DNA of 53,779 bases. It comes from Thiotrichaceae bacterium. Lineage in GTDB: Bacteria; Pseudomonadota; Gammaproteobacteria; Thiotrichales; Thiotrichaceae. This document shows positions 1 through 8,206 of this stretch, piece by piece; within the stretch, counting starts at the first letter, position 1, and each line of letters starts with the position of its first letter. A model generated the notes under the pieces. It was not told where the DNA came from and searched no databases. It saw nothing but the letters and a program-made list of their open reading frames with translations. A program made the translations under genes and the position numbers. The stretch is from NCBI GenBank assembly GCA_027083815.1, contig JALWMR010000099.1, positions 1 through 53,779 on the forward strand. Direction: 5' to 3'.

Positions 1-197
1 CTTGCAAATTATCTTACCATATATTCTGCTTTATTTGTGTAATATCAGTAGCTTGTGTATTCTTCAGGGGCGACCTGCTAGGCTCGGCTTGCCCTTTTGC
101 CAGGAAGAACAGATTTACTCGCTGCCCAAATCTCGCGACAAACCTCTTTATATCAAGGTAAGCAGTTATTTTAAAGACCAATCAATGTGTTACGAAA

Positions 198-784
198 ATG
201 TATAAGACTAGTGGGTGTCCAATCTTTTGTATTCGGTTAACGAAGTCAGCGGTTAAACTTCATACGTTGTTAGACCTGCAAGGTAATATTTCGACCTTTA
301 TCCATATTTCGGATGGAAAGATGCATGATGTCAATGTACTTGATATTTTAATGCTGGAAACGGATGCTTTCTACATTATGGATAGTAGGGGGTATTTAGA
401 CATTGAAAGACTGCTTACTATCAGTCATGTAGGTGCTTTTTTGTTATCCATGAAAAGAAGAATACGCAATACAGGTGACAAAATTACCACACCATTACAC
501 CAAGACTTTTCTTCAAATGGATCAAGCAACACCTGAGGATAAAGTCATTTTTTGGTGTGATAGAAAAAGCGGTAAAAAATCAAATATGGATTGCTGTTTC
601 AGTTTATGTGCTAATTGCTATCATTAAAAAGTGTCTCAAGTAAGAATCTGGACTTTATACAATATTACAGATTTTAAGTCTTAGTCTATTTGAAAAAGCT
701 CCTTTTAATCAATTTTCTTACAAATATGGAAAACAGAACTGAAAATATTGATAATCCTAAGCAATTGAATTAATTCGATTTAAC
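198..784 (+). pseudogene. IS4-family (DDE) transposase remnant
   Basis: Reading frames between about 236 and 784 give pieces typical of the catalytic half of IS4-type transposases: a stretch with KLHTLLDLQGN, then FIHISDGKMHDVNVLD, then FYIMDSRGYLDIERL. A later piece in another frame reads IWIAVSVYVLIAIIKK, and then LQILSLSLFEKAPFNQ. The last piece, near 760-784, resembles the usual QLNLFDL ending. The pieces lie in different frames and are broken by stops at about 533 and 640, so the gene is dead. The N-terminal half is not recognisable; 1-197 holds no feature I can name. I found no clear terminal inverted repeats. The relic borders the radical SAM locus, which suggests an insertion-prone spot. 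I am fairly sure of the family and unsure of the exact limits. Confidence 0.7.
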
Positions 785-853
785 GTTGATACACTTGGCA
801 ATCTAGTGGTAATAAGCATTGCCCCTATACTATTTGATTTACGACTTGCCATA

Positions 854-2017
854 TTAAAGCGGAACTTGCAGGGTAGTGTTATTCGTGCGTACGATGCCGG
901 TTTTCATTATTTCTTGAGGAAAACCGCTTTCCATCAAGCGCGTTACAATATGTTCGATTACCGGGCGAAGTAAGCAACCGTGATCAGAAAGCATGTTCTG
1001 TTGCTCTGTTGTCGCATCCGCAACAAAAGACCCCGTACAGCTATCTTGGAAACGGCAATCTTTACAATAATGTGCAATTCGCGCCTCAGCCTCTATTGTT
1101 GTTTTTTCGCGCCCAGCCGAATCCAGAATTTCTTCAAAAGACTGTTTGAAAATATTACCGTATTGATAGCCAGCTTTATATGGTTCACTTATTCCCCATA
1201 TACTACCATCAATATCAACTAGATAGACTAGTTCTTCGGTATGTTTGTTATATGTGCCAGGAGTTACACCAGCAATATGTGCGATAGCATAATCCATATA
1301 TTCCCCAATAGGTTCGAGAGGGGTTGCACTTTCAGATTGAGCCCAACGATCAAATAATTGATTAAGCGTTCCAACGATCTCATTATAGGTCAATGCATGC
1401 TCAGACACCTGATCTTCAAATGAACTCATATAGAAGGGCAGAAACCGCATACTCATGCTTAACTTATCATAAAAATCATATATTTTAATCGCATGATCCA
1501 AGGTATTCCGAGCTAGTACGGCAATGGCTCCAACGTATATATCATTATCGACAAGTTTTTGCATATTGTTGATTACAGTGTTTGTACGTAATTTACCTTT
1601 TATATCAACACGTTGATCGCCGTATACATCAAACGATATACCCATATAATCGAATAGAGTTTTATCCTTGAGCATCTTAATATGGCGATTTGTCATGATG
1701 GTCATATTGGATTGCACACCATTTGTCACACAAGCAACATCACCGAGAATTTTTTTCTGCAGGTCCGCAATCTCTTCATAATAATCGACAGGAATCATAA
1801 ATGGCTCTCCCCCATGCCAAATAAAATCTAGCTGTTCGATTTCATGCTTGTAGGCATATTCTGCCATGTGTTGAAACATTGTTCCTATTTGTAACAAAGA
1901 CATACGTCTTTTCTCGGATAAATATTTGAATTCATAGCAATAACTGCAACGTAAATTACAATATTTAGACAGTTTTACTACAAGCTGAACAGCGTTTGGT
2001 CTAGCGGGAGATGCCAT
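854..2017 (-). CDS. Radical SAM/SPASM peptide maturase (putative RiPP-modifying enzyme)
   Basis: Predicted 387-residue radical SAM enzyme. The CxxxCxxC motif that holds the SAM-binding [4Fe-4S] cluster is seen at C20, C24 and C27 (CNLRCSYC), followed by the HGGEP motif common in anSME/SPASM-type maturases. The C-terminal part has a cysteine cluster (CKDCRFQDSC, then a later C in DHGC) as in SPASM domains that bind auxiliary clusters. Such enzymes cross-link or otherwise modify ribosomal peptides. I chose the ATG at 2017 because an AGGA sits about six bases upstream; a GTG at 2029 is an alternative. The gene follows a small precursor-like gene on the same strand by about 100 bases. Architecture is closest in my memory to the cyclophane-forming maturases (GrrM, XyeB, FxsB, YhhB types), but that subfamily call is inference. 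Confidence 0.85.
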   Translation of the reverse strand: MASPARPNAVQLVVKLSKYCNLRCSYCYEFKYLSEKRRMSLLQIGTMFQHMAEYAYKHEIEQLDFIWHGGEPFMIPVDYYEEIADLQKKILGDVACVTNGVQSNMTIMTNRHIKMLKDKTLFDYMGISFDVYGDQRVDIKGKLRTNTVINNMQKLVDNDIYVGAIAVLARNTLDHAIKIYDFYDKLSMSMRFLPFYMSSFEDQVSEHALTYNEIVGTLNQLFDRWAQSESATPLEPIGEYMDYAIAHIAGVTPGTYNKHTEELVYLVDIDGSIWGISEPYKAGYQYGNIFKQSFEEILDSAGREKTTIEAEARIAHYCKDCRFQDSCTGSFVADATTEQQNMLSDHGCLLRPVIEHIVTRLMESGFPQEIMKTGIVRTNNTTLQVPL

Positions 2018-2123
2018 TGATATCCTCACAATATATAAGCTATTACAGGTTTAATAAGCAAAGTTACAAAGAAAGTCAGATGCTGGCTGCCACTCCTAAC
2101 TTAAGCATAATAAACCAAGTCAT

Positions 2124-2525
2124 TTAACCCTTTTTGATATCATCGAAAACCTTACGAACACTAGTAACTCCAGAGAGAGACAGCTTTTTCTTCGGCTCAG
2201 TCTTTGGTGGTTTCGGTGCCGGTTCTGTCGACTGAACAAAGTCAGGGCCATTTGTCTGCACAAATGGTTTTGGTCCACCAATCCGAATAAAGGGTTTTGG
2301 GCCAATATTGATAAATACCTTCTTCTTTCCTTTGAGTTCATTAGATTTGTCATTTTTCAGAGATTGCATTGGTTCCAGTTTATTTGCAACCTGCTGCAAG
2401 GCGGAGGAACTCATCAAAAGAGCTGAATTGGTTGCATGCTCACCAGCAACTGTAGTTCCTGTTGCAATAACAGTGGAGAGCGTTGCTGTGGTGATACCTG
2501 TGATTATTGATTTCTTGTTCGACAT
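2124..2525 (-). CDS. Putative RiPP precursor with repeated F-x-[N/R/Q] motifs
   Basis: A 133-residue protein encoded just upstream of the radical SAM gene on the same strand. A GAGGGA ribosome-binding site precedes the ATG at 2525. Residues 1-30 have a lysine pair and a hydrophobic Ala/Thr/Ile-rich stretch ending in AGEHA, resembling a signal peptide or membrane-active leader. Residues 70-98 hold a degenerate repeat: VFINI, GPKPFIRI, GPKPFVQT and GPDFVQS. This puts Phe at 71, 79, 89 and 96, each followed by Ile or Val and then Asn, Arg or Gln. Three-residue aromatic-x-x sites next to a SPASM enzyme fit cyclophane ('triceptide') substrates, where the Phe ring is linked to the third residue. 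The tail is rich in Pro and Lys. No Cys or Trp is present. The precursor role is inference from composition and context. Confidence 0.65.
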   Translation of the reverse strand: MSNKKSIITGITTATLSTVIATGTTVAGEHATNSALLMSSSALQQVANKLEPMQSLKNDKSNELKGKKKVFINIGPKPFIRIGGPKPFVQTNGPDFVQSTEPAPKPPKTEPKKKLSLSGVTSVRKVFDDIKKG

Positions 2526-2594
2526 TATATATTCCCTCTTGTATTGATATTTTAATAAATATAGATATCTATTCTCACTGTATAGATGTAACTT

Positions 2595-2623
2595 TCTATA
2601 TGCTAATTTTCTGTATAGGACAA
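2595..2623 (-). promoter_or_regulatory. Possible promoter of the precursor/radical SAM pair
   Basis: On the minus strand, TTGTCC (2618-2623) and TATAGA (2595-2600) are separated by 17 bases, about 70 bases upstream of the precursor start. Each box matches the sigma-70 consensus at only four of six positions, and the region is AT-rich, so chance is possible. Confidence 0.25.
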
Positions 2624-2799
2624 AAATGCTAACCATTGATTTTTCGTTGTACTAAAAAACAACGATTCATGGATAATCAATAAGTTATGATTAGCTAGAA
2701 GAAATGTCTTGTACAGAGATGCTAAATGTACATTATTATTTTATATGCATATATAGTATATTCATACTAGTCATAATCAGTTCAAGCGTCAGTGATCAC

Positions 2800-2843
2800 C
2801 TATCACTAGACTTCTCGATATTAATTTCCCAAGTTAGTGATAG
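2800..2843. other. Hairpin-forming inverted repeat CTATCACTA/TAGTGATAG
   Basis: A perfect nine-base inverted repeat (2800-2808 and 2835-2843) flanks 26 bases in the gap between the divergent precursor and fumarase genes. It lies just before dispersed repeat copy 1. It could be an operator or a cruciform. There is no T-run, so a terminator is unlikely. Confidence 0.4.
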
Positions 2844-2865
2844 CTACACCTTGCCAGTACAAAAT

Positions 2866-2896
2866 GCCAAAAAAGTGGGGGGGTGTACTTTTTAAA
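2866..2896 (+). repeat. Dispersed G-run/TGTAC repeat, copy 1 (short form)
   Basis: Reads GCCAAAAAAGTG, seven Gs in all, then TGTACTTTTTAAA. The A-run plus GT and the AC plus T-run form a seven-base hairpin stem around the G-rich loop. It lies about 50 bases upstream of the fumarase start and supplies a spurious in-frame GTG start (2883) for that gene. Confidence 0.9.
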
Positions 2897-2942
2897 CCTT
2901 ATATTTGGCTATAATCAGGTTTTTCTAAATATAAAATCACCT

Positions 2943-4487
2943 ATGAGCAAGCCTGAAGCTAATAACAAGCAGAAATTCAAACAAAACGACCTGATAAAGA
3001 GCATCGCTGATGCACTTCAGTTTATATCTTATTATCATGGTGAGGATTTTATCCGTGCCATGACGGATGCCTGGGAGCGGGAAGAATCACCTGCTGCCAA
3101 AGATGCAATTACCCAGATTTTAGTTAATTCGCGGATGGCGGCCGAAGGGCATCGTCCTCTTTGTCAGGATACCGGTATTGTAGTGGTGTTTTTAAAGGTC
3201 GGTATGGATGTGCAGTGGGATGATGCCACTTTGTCGCTTGAAGAGATGGTAAATGAAGGGGTGCGCCGCGCCTATACCAACCCGGATAATGTGCTGCGCG
3301 CCTCGGTGATGGCCGACCCATTAGGCAAGCGTATTAATACCAAGGATAATACACCGGCGGTGATTCATACCCAGATTGTGCCGGGCAACAAGATTGAAGT
3401 GCAGCTGGCGGCGAAAGGGGGCGGCTCTGAAAACAAGGCAAAAATGGTGATGCTTAACCCCAGTGATTCCCTGCTTGACTGGGTGGTGAAGACGGTTCCG
3501 ACCATGGGTGCGGGCTGGTGTCCGCCGGGTGTGCTGGGCATTGGCGTGGGAGGCACGGCAGAAAAGGCGGCGCTGTTGGCAAAAGAGTCATTAATGCAGC
3601 CGATTGATATTCACGAACTGCGTGAGCGTGACCCCAAAAATCGTCTTGAAGAGCTGCGTCTTGAAATAATGGAACGCGTTAATGACCTGGGTATCGGTGC
3701 GCAGGGCCTGGGGGGATTAACCACGGTGCTGGATGTCAAAATACTGGATTATCCAACTCATGCTGCCTCTTTGCCGGTTTGTATGATTCCTAATTGTGCC
3801 GCCACACGGCATGCTCATTTTACCCTGGATGGTTCTGGCCCTGCGCTGCTTGATCCGCCCGATTTAAGTGTCTGGCCGGATATCGCTTACCAGGCGGGGG
3901 AACAGGCGCGGCGGGTTAATCTGGATACAGTAACAAGAGAGGAAGTGCAAGACTGGCAGCCGGGCGAGGTTTTATTATTATCCGGTAAAATGCTCACCGG
4001 GCGTGATGCGGCGCATAAGCGAATCAAGGCGTTACTTGATAAGGGCGAGCCGCTTCCGGTTAGTTTAAGGGATCGCTTTATTTATTATGTTGGGCCGGTT
4101 GACCCGGTGGGCGATGAGGTGGTTGGTCCGGCTGGCCCGACCACGGCAACGCGAATGGATAAATTTACCGAGCAGATGCTGGCACAAACCGGCTTGCTTG
4201 GCATGATAGGTAAAGCGGAGCGCGGCCCAGCGGCAATCGAGGCAATAAAAAAACATAAAAGTGTTTATTTAATGGCAGTGGGAGGCGCGGCTTATCTGGT
4301 ATCAAAAGCGATTGTCGGTGCCAAAGTGCTGGCTTTTGAAGAAATGGGTATGGAAGCGATTTATGAGTTTGAAGTGAAAGATATGCCAGTGACGGTGGCG
4401 GTTGATTCAAATGGCGTATCGGTGCATCAAACGGGGCCACAAAAGTGGCAAAAGATAATTTTTGAGAAAACCAGCAGAGAGAAATAA
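2943..4487 (+). CDS. fumA: Fumarate hydratase, class I (Fe-S)
   Basis: Class I fumarase of 514 residues, interconverting fumarate and malate in the TCA cycle using an oxygen-labile [4Fe-4S] cluster. The N-terminal alpha-type domain shows PLCQDTGI (a cluster cysteine) and a long conserved block with GGGSENKAKM. A second block has PVCMIPNCAATRHAHF, giving further cysteines. The C-terminal beta-type domain contains LLLSGKMLTGRDAAHKR and YYVGPVDP. Both halves are fused as in E. coli FumA/FumB (about 548 residues). I start at the ATG at 2943 (MSKPEA). The frame stays open upstream into the dispersed repeat, which gives 20 residues of unlikely hydrophobic sequence. The convergent downstream gene starts five bases after the stop. 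The class is certain; the A versus B symbol is arbitrary. Confidence 0.93.
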   Translation: MSKPEANNKQKFKQNDLIKSIADALQFISYYHGEDFIRAMTDAWEREESPAAKDAITQILVNSRMAAEGHRPLCQDTGIVVVFLKVGMDVQWDDATLSLEEMVNEGVRRAYTNPDNVLRASVMADPLGKRINTKDNTPAVIHTQIVPGNKIEVQLAAKGGGSENKAKMVMLNPSDSLLDWVVKTVPTMGAGWCPPGVLGIGVGGTAEKAALLAKESLMQPIDIHELRERDPKNRLEELRLEIMERVNDLGIGAQGLGGLTTVLDVKILDYPTHAASLPVCMIPNCAATRHAHFTLDGSGPALLDPPDLSVWPDIAYQAGEQARRVNLDTVTREEVQDWQPGEVLLLSGKMLTGRDAAHKRIKALLDKGEPLPVSLRDRFIYYVGPVDPVGDEVVGPAGPTTATRMDKFTEQMLAQTGLLGMIGKAERGPAAIEAIKKHKSVYLMAVGGAAYLVSKAIVGAKVLAFEEMGMEAIYEFEVKDMPVTVAVDSNGVSVHQTGPQKWQKIIFEKTSREK

Positions 4488-4491
4488 TTAT

Positions 4492-4746
4492 TTATTTTTT
4501 GTCATCAAAGCTAAAGCCACAAACGTCTTTTACCAGCGTGTGTTCTTCGCGGCTGCGAGGAAATTTGCGACAGTTTGGTGGGCGCACCGCATAGATTGAA
4601 CAATACTCTTTGCCATCCTCTTTTTCTTTTAAAAAGATACAGCGAAAAGGCAGGCGACAGCAAGCACCACAGTTATTACATTCGCCCTGGCGACCTTCTT
4701 CAATGGGTAACAAGGAGGTGAGTGTTCTTTTAAGTTTATGTTTCAT
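4492..4746 (-). CDS. YkgJ-type cysteine cluster protein
   Basis: A small protein of 84 residues with the cysteine pattern of the YkgJ/UPF0153 family: CNNCGACC, then CIFL, CSIY, and RPPNCRKFP, with a final VCGF. Family members are thought to bind zinc or an Fe-S cluster; the function is not established. I chose the ATG at 4746, which lies five bases past the stop of the upstream pseudouridine synthase gene, implying translational coupling. A GTG at 4779 would add eleven residues and overlap that gene. Start choice is moderately sure. Confidence 0.75.
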   Translation of the reverse strand: MKHKLKRTLTSLLPIEEGRQGECNNCGACCRLPFRCIFLKEKEDGKEYCSIYAVRPPNCRKFPRSREEHTLVKDVCGFSFDDKK

Positions 4747-4750
4747 AAGG

Positions 4751-5671
4751 TTAAACAGGAAAAGTGAGTGCCCGCTCACTTTGAAACGATCGCTCTTCCC
4801 CTGTTATCGGGTCAATAAAAGTCAGCGATTGTGCCAGAAGTTGCAGTGGAGTGGAATAATCATTACCTTTATCCGGTAATAAATCGGGGTAAAAAGGGTC
4901 ATTTAAAATAGGAATTCCCAGTGACATCATATGCACGCGTAACTGATGCTGTTTTCCGGTAAGTGGTTTTAGCTGATAAAGCCCCAGATTAGCTTGTTTT
5001 TCTAACAAGTTAATTTCAGTTTCGCTATTTGCGGTTCCTGCTTCCTCTTTCATAATAAAAAATGGTTCGCCTTTTACCATGTGGCTTTTGTGGGTGACTG
5101 GAAAAGAGTAATCAGCAATAGGCGCGATGGCTTGGTAGACCTTTTGAACCTGACGGTTTTGAAACAGGTTTTGATAAGCGCCACGCGCCTCACGTTTGCA
5201 GGAAAACAAGACAATGCCAGCCGTTTCCCTGTCGAGTCGATGAATTGGACTAATATCTTCCAGTTGATAATGATCCTTTAAACGCACCAGCAGACTTTCT
5301 TTTAGAAAGCGCCCGGTAGGTGTCACTGGAATAAAATGGGGCTTGTCCACCACGATAATATGCTCATCTTTAAAGAGTATTTTCTCTTTAAAGGGGATCG
5401 CTGGCTCATCGGGTATTTCACGATAATAAAATAAAAAGGTTTCTCCTTGATAGGTTGTGTCTGGCTGAAAGGGTGTGCCCGCTTGATCGACAATATCATT
5501 ACGTAACATGCGTTCGCGCAAAATTTGTTTGTCAATAAACTGAAAGCGTTCAATTAAAAAGTCCAATACTGTTTGCCATTGATTATGGGTGTCTTTGGGT
5601 AGCCAGACACGGCTGGCGGAAACGCCTTCACGCATGGGAAGAGGCGATTTCAGTTTTTCTTTTTTAGGCAT
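4751..5671 (-). CDS. RluA-family pseudouridine synthase
   Basis: A 306-residue protein converting uridine to pseudouridine in rRNA or tRNA. The catalytic motif HRLDRETAG is clear, with its Asp as the nucleophile. The later KPLTGKQHQLRVH motif is also typical. The N-terminal 100 residues (around LRERMLRNDIVD) look like a degenerate S4 RNA-binding domain. The family has many paralogues (RluA, C, D, TruC) and I cannot assign the target site. The gene sits between the YheT-type gene (stop five bases upstream of this start) and the YkgJ-type gene (start five bases after this stop), so the three probably form one operon read leftward. Confidence 0.9.
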   Translation of the reverse strand: MPKKEKLKSPLPMREGVSASRVWLPKDTHNQWQTVLDFLIERFQFIDKQILRERMLRNDIVDQAGTPFQPDTTYQGETFLFYYREIPDEPAIPFKEKILFKDEHIIVVDKPHFIPVTPTGRFLKESLLVRLKDHYQLEDISPIHRLDRETAGIVLFSCKREARGAYQNLFQNRQVQKVYQAIAPIADYSFPVTHKSHMVKGEPFFIMKEEAGTANSETEINLLEKQANLGLYQLKPLTGKQHQLRVHMMSLGIPILNDPFYPDLLPDKGNDYSTPLQLLAQSLTFIDPITGEERSFQSERALTFPV

Positions 5672-5675
5672 AATT

Positions 5676-6683
5676 TTATGTATGATGTTGTTCTTGTTCT
5701 TGATGATATTGCTGTTCTCTCAACCATTGAATAATTCTGTCATCAAGCCAATATTCGGCCATAAAGGGGATTTTACCGCTAATAAAACCGACGTGACCAC
5801 CTCTGCTGGATAGTTCTAACTGAACACTGGGCGAAAGTTCTTCCGCGTCCGGAATGGTATGTTCCCACATAAATGGATCATCTTTTGCATGCAAAATAAG
5901 TGTTGGTTTGTGAATATGGCTTAAAAACTGGCGACTGCTGCATTGTTGATAATAATCATCAGCGCCTTTAAAACCGTGCAGGGGCGCCGTAATACGGTCA
6001 TCAAATTGATAAAAGGTTTTAAGTTTATTCGCATCAACATCCAAAGGGCAGGCTTGTTCCTTGAATTTGTGATTATATTTTTGCTGACAGCTTGATAAAA
6101 GATGCTTTTGATAAACACGGGAAAAACTTTTCTCCAGCCGTTGACCTGCATGTGCTAATTGGAAGGGAACAGAGACGGCAATGGCCGTTTGTACGGGGGC
6201 ATTATCGGCTTGTTCACCCATCCATTTTAGTACTACATTGCCACCGAGTGAGAATCCTATAACGGCGAAAACACCCTGATTATAGGTCTTGATAAGATAA
6301 TCAATCACCCGTTGCAAGTCATCCGTATCACCACTGTGGTAGCTTCGTGGCAGGCGATTAATTTCTTCACTACAACCCCTGAAATGAACAAAGCAGGCGG
6401 CAAAGCCATTTTGATCAAGTGCCTTTATTAAAGGCTTTATATAATGTGATTTTAAGGAGCCTTCAAGCCCATGTAATATAACGACTATAGGTTTAGTGTG
6501 TGGATTTTGTTTGTTTCCCTGCCCACTGAGTGCCAAATCGAGAAAATCACCATCGTCCAGTTCAAGACGGTGGTGCATAATATCAACATTGGGACTACGC
6601 TGAAAAAAAGTAGGCCAGAGCGTTTGTAAATGGGGGTTTTTGAGCCACCAGGCTGGTTTAAAAGGGCTAGCAATGATGGGCAT
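5676..6683 (-). CDS. YheT-family alpha/beta hydrolase
   Basis: A 335-residue alpha/beta hydrolase of the YheT/ABHD1-3 type. The N-terminus FKPAWWLKNPHLQTLWPT is characteristic of the family. The oxyanion-region motif VILHGLEGS, the nucleophile elbow GFSLGG, the acid in HAKDDPFM and the histidine in GGHVGFI give a complete catalytic triad. The substrate is unknown; some relatives act on esters or lipids. I start at the ATG at 6683 (MPIIAS). The open frame upstream runs into the dispersed repeat through a TTG and gives an unconvincing extension. It heads a likely three-gene operon with the pseudouridine synthase and the YkgJ-type gene. Confidence 0.88.
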   Translation of the reverse strand: MPIIASPFKPAWWLKNPHLQTLWPTFFQRSPNVDIMHHRLELDDGDFLDLALSGQGNKQNPHTKPIVVILHGLEGSLKSHYIKPLIKALDQNGFAACFVHFRGCSEEINRLPRSYHSGDTDDLQRVIDYLIKTYNQGVFAVIGFSLGGNVVLKWMGEQADNAPVQTAIAVSVPFQLAHAGQRLEKSFSRVYQKHLLSSCQQKYNHKFKEQACPLDVDANKLKTFYQFDDRITAPLHGFKGADDYYQQCSSRQFLSHIHKPTLILHAKDDPFMWEHTIPDAEELSPSVQLELSSRGGHVGFISGKIPFMAEYWLDDRIIQWLREQQYHQEQEQHHT

Positions 6684-6710
6684 AATTATGATTTGTTCCC
6701 TAAATGCCCC

Positions 6711-6753
6711 AAAAGGAGAAAAGGCCAAAAAAGGTGGGGGGTGTACTTTTAAA
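6711..6753 (+). repeat. Dispersed G-run/TGTAC repeat, copy 2 (short form)
   Basis: Reads AAAAGGAGAAAAGGCC, then six As, GGTG with six Gs in the run, then TGTACTTTTAAA. It lies between the stop of the flippase gene and the start of the YheT-type gene, both on the minus strand, so here the G-rich strand is opposite to transcription. Confidence 0.9.
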
Positions 6754-6781
6754 CGATTATTTTAGACGTTTCAACTGCTTA

Positions 6782-8206
6782 TTATAAGCCTTTAAATACC
6801 ATTTCTGCCAGTCGTGTTCTGATATCTAACACGTTAAAGGCTATCATCATAAGAAGATAAGTGAATATTCCTGCGCTTAATTGTACTATTAGCCAGCCCC
6901 AGCCACGTAAATCTTTTAACCACCAAAGGCAGATGCCCATAACTAATGTTGAGAAAATAATTTTAATGAAATCAGCAATAGGGAAGGGTAATTTAAAACG
7001 TTTTCTACCCATAATACCGCTCAGAATACTGCCCAGGGTAAATGAACTCAAGGTTGCAATCGCTGCGCCTTTTAAGCCCATATCCGGGATTAGCCAATAA
7101 TTGAGAGCAAAGTTAATGGAGGCAACAACTACAGCGATTTTTGCGACGGCAATAACATAATGCCCCAGCTGAAAGGCCAGATCAAAATAGAAAGCCTGTA
7201 AGCCCATCATGAAAACGGCAGAGGTAATCCAGGGTAATAGAAATATAACGGATTTTTGATATTCCTCATCTATAAGTAGATAAACAATATCAGGCCCGAC
7301 AAAAATCAAGCCAACAACCGCTGGAACAGAGATGCCTAAAAGGAGGATTGCATAATGGCGGAAGTAATCCATCGCTGCCTTTTTTCCTTCTGTATCCAAT
7401 AACTTGATAACAACCGGATAAGCCGCCAAATTAAGTGCAGACATAATGAGCAAGATCGAATTACCCGATAAATCATAACCAACAGCATACAGGCCAGCAT
7501 GAGCACTATCTTGCAGCCAGGCCAGCATGTATCTGTCTGTGACTTTGGTGAGCTCTTCCAGCAGGGCGGCACTGGCGAAGGGTAAGCCATAGACAACCAG
7601 GCTTTTAAACAGAACCTTGTCATAAGCATCTTTTTTAAAAGGCAGCCAGGTTTTTTTAAAAACGAATAACGCCGGAACCAGTGTGCCGATGGTAACACCT
7701 GCTAATACGCCGGTCGCACCAAAACCCAGATAGGCGAGTAATGTGCCAGCCAGCAATGATAATACGGAATAACTTATGGTTAAATAAGCGTATAAATCCG
7801 GCTCAATCCTGGCAGTAAAAAGGTTCTGTGTAATGGTGAACAGTGCCAGGGCTTGAAGTAATAAAAAAGAGCTGGTGATCCAGATTGCTTGAGGCTTTCC
7901 CCAAAAATAGATAACAGCAATTAAGGTTATTCCCAATAAAATAGCTGAGATTCTTAAATAGCTTATAGCCAAAGTGCTAGTAAATGATAGAGAGCTATAT
8001 TTTTTATTGGCCCAAAAACGCAGTGTGCCCGCTGGAAGCCAGTTATAAAGGACATTATGCAACAGGGCTGTGCCAGTGATAATAAGGGTGTAAATACCGT
8101 ATTCACCAGGGCTTAGCAAATGAGTGTATAAACTCAAAGCTGCAAAAGCCATCAATCCCGGTATGACCTTGGCTAGTATATAAATAATACTGTGACGTAG
8201 AAGCAT
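6782..8206 (-). CDS. Polysaccharide flippase (Wzx/MATE-like)
   Basis: A 474-residue, very hydrophobic protein with about twelve to fourteen predicted membrane segments. The N-terminal pattern (ILAKVIPGLMAFAALSLY, then LLSPGEYGIYTLI) is that of oligosaccharide flippases in the polysaccharide biosynthesis family. Such proteins move lipid-linked repeat units across the inner membrane. Its ATG overlaps the TGA of the upstream ligase gene by one base (TGATG), so the two are translationally coupled. It is the last gene of a leftward set with the ligase and acyltransferase. No glycosyltransferases lie next to it in this window, so the sugar structure cannot be guessed. Confidence 0.87.
   Translation of the reverse strand: MLLRHSIIYILAKVIPGLMAFAALSLYTHLLSPGEYGIYTLIITGTALLHNVLYNWLPAGTLRFWANKKYSSLSFTSTLAISYLRISAILLGITLIAVIYFWGKPQAIWITSSFLLLQALALFTITQNLFTARIEPDLYAYLTISYSVLSLLAGTLLAYLGFGATGVLAGVTIGTLVPALFVFKKTWLPFKKDAYDKVLFKSLVVYGLPFASAALLEELTKVTDRYMLAWLQDSAHAGLYAVGYDLSGNSILLIMSALNLAAYPVVIKLLDTEGKKAAMDYFRHYAILLLGISVPAVVGLIFVGPDIVYLLIDEEYQKSVIFLLPWITSAVFMMGLQAFYFDLAFQLGHYVIAVAKIAVVVASINFALNYWLIPDMGLKGAAIATLSSFTLGSILSGIMGRKRFKLPFPIADFIKIIFSTLVMGICLWWLKDLRGWGWLIVQLSAGIFTYLLMMIAFNVLDIRTRLAEMVFKGL

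Noticed and set aside
2-205. 67-residue reading frame at the left edge
   Set aside because: It has no family features, only a TTG-type start at the edge, and leads into the transposase relic. A GGCTCGGCTTGCCCTTTT stretch inside resembles the left part of the long repeat copies, but too weakly to call a tenth copy.
2704-2895. 63-residue frame upstream of fumarase
   Set aside because: Its end is the dispersed repeat itself, it has no ribosome-binding site, and it overlaps an inverted repeat; most likely chance.
2866-2896. Idea that TGTAC marks a LexA-, Fur- or other known operator
   Set aside because: The flanks do not match any such consensus I know, and the sites precede genes with no shared function.
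6711-6753. Idea that the G-run/TGTAC repeat is a transcription terminator
   Set aside because: Copies occur in both orientations relative to the genes, some sit upstream of starts, and the G-rich loop with a short A/T stem is a poor terminator hairpin.
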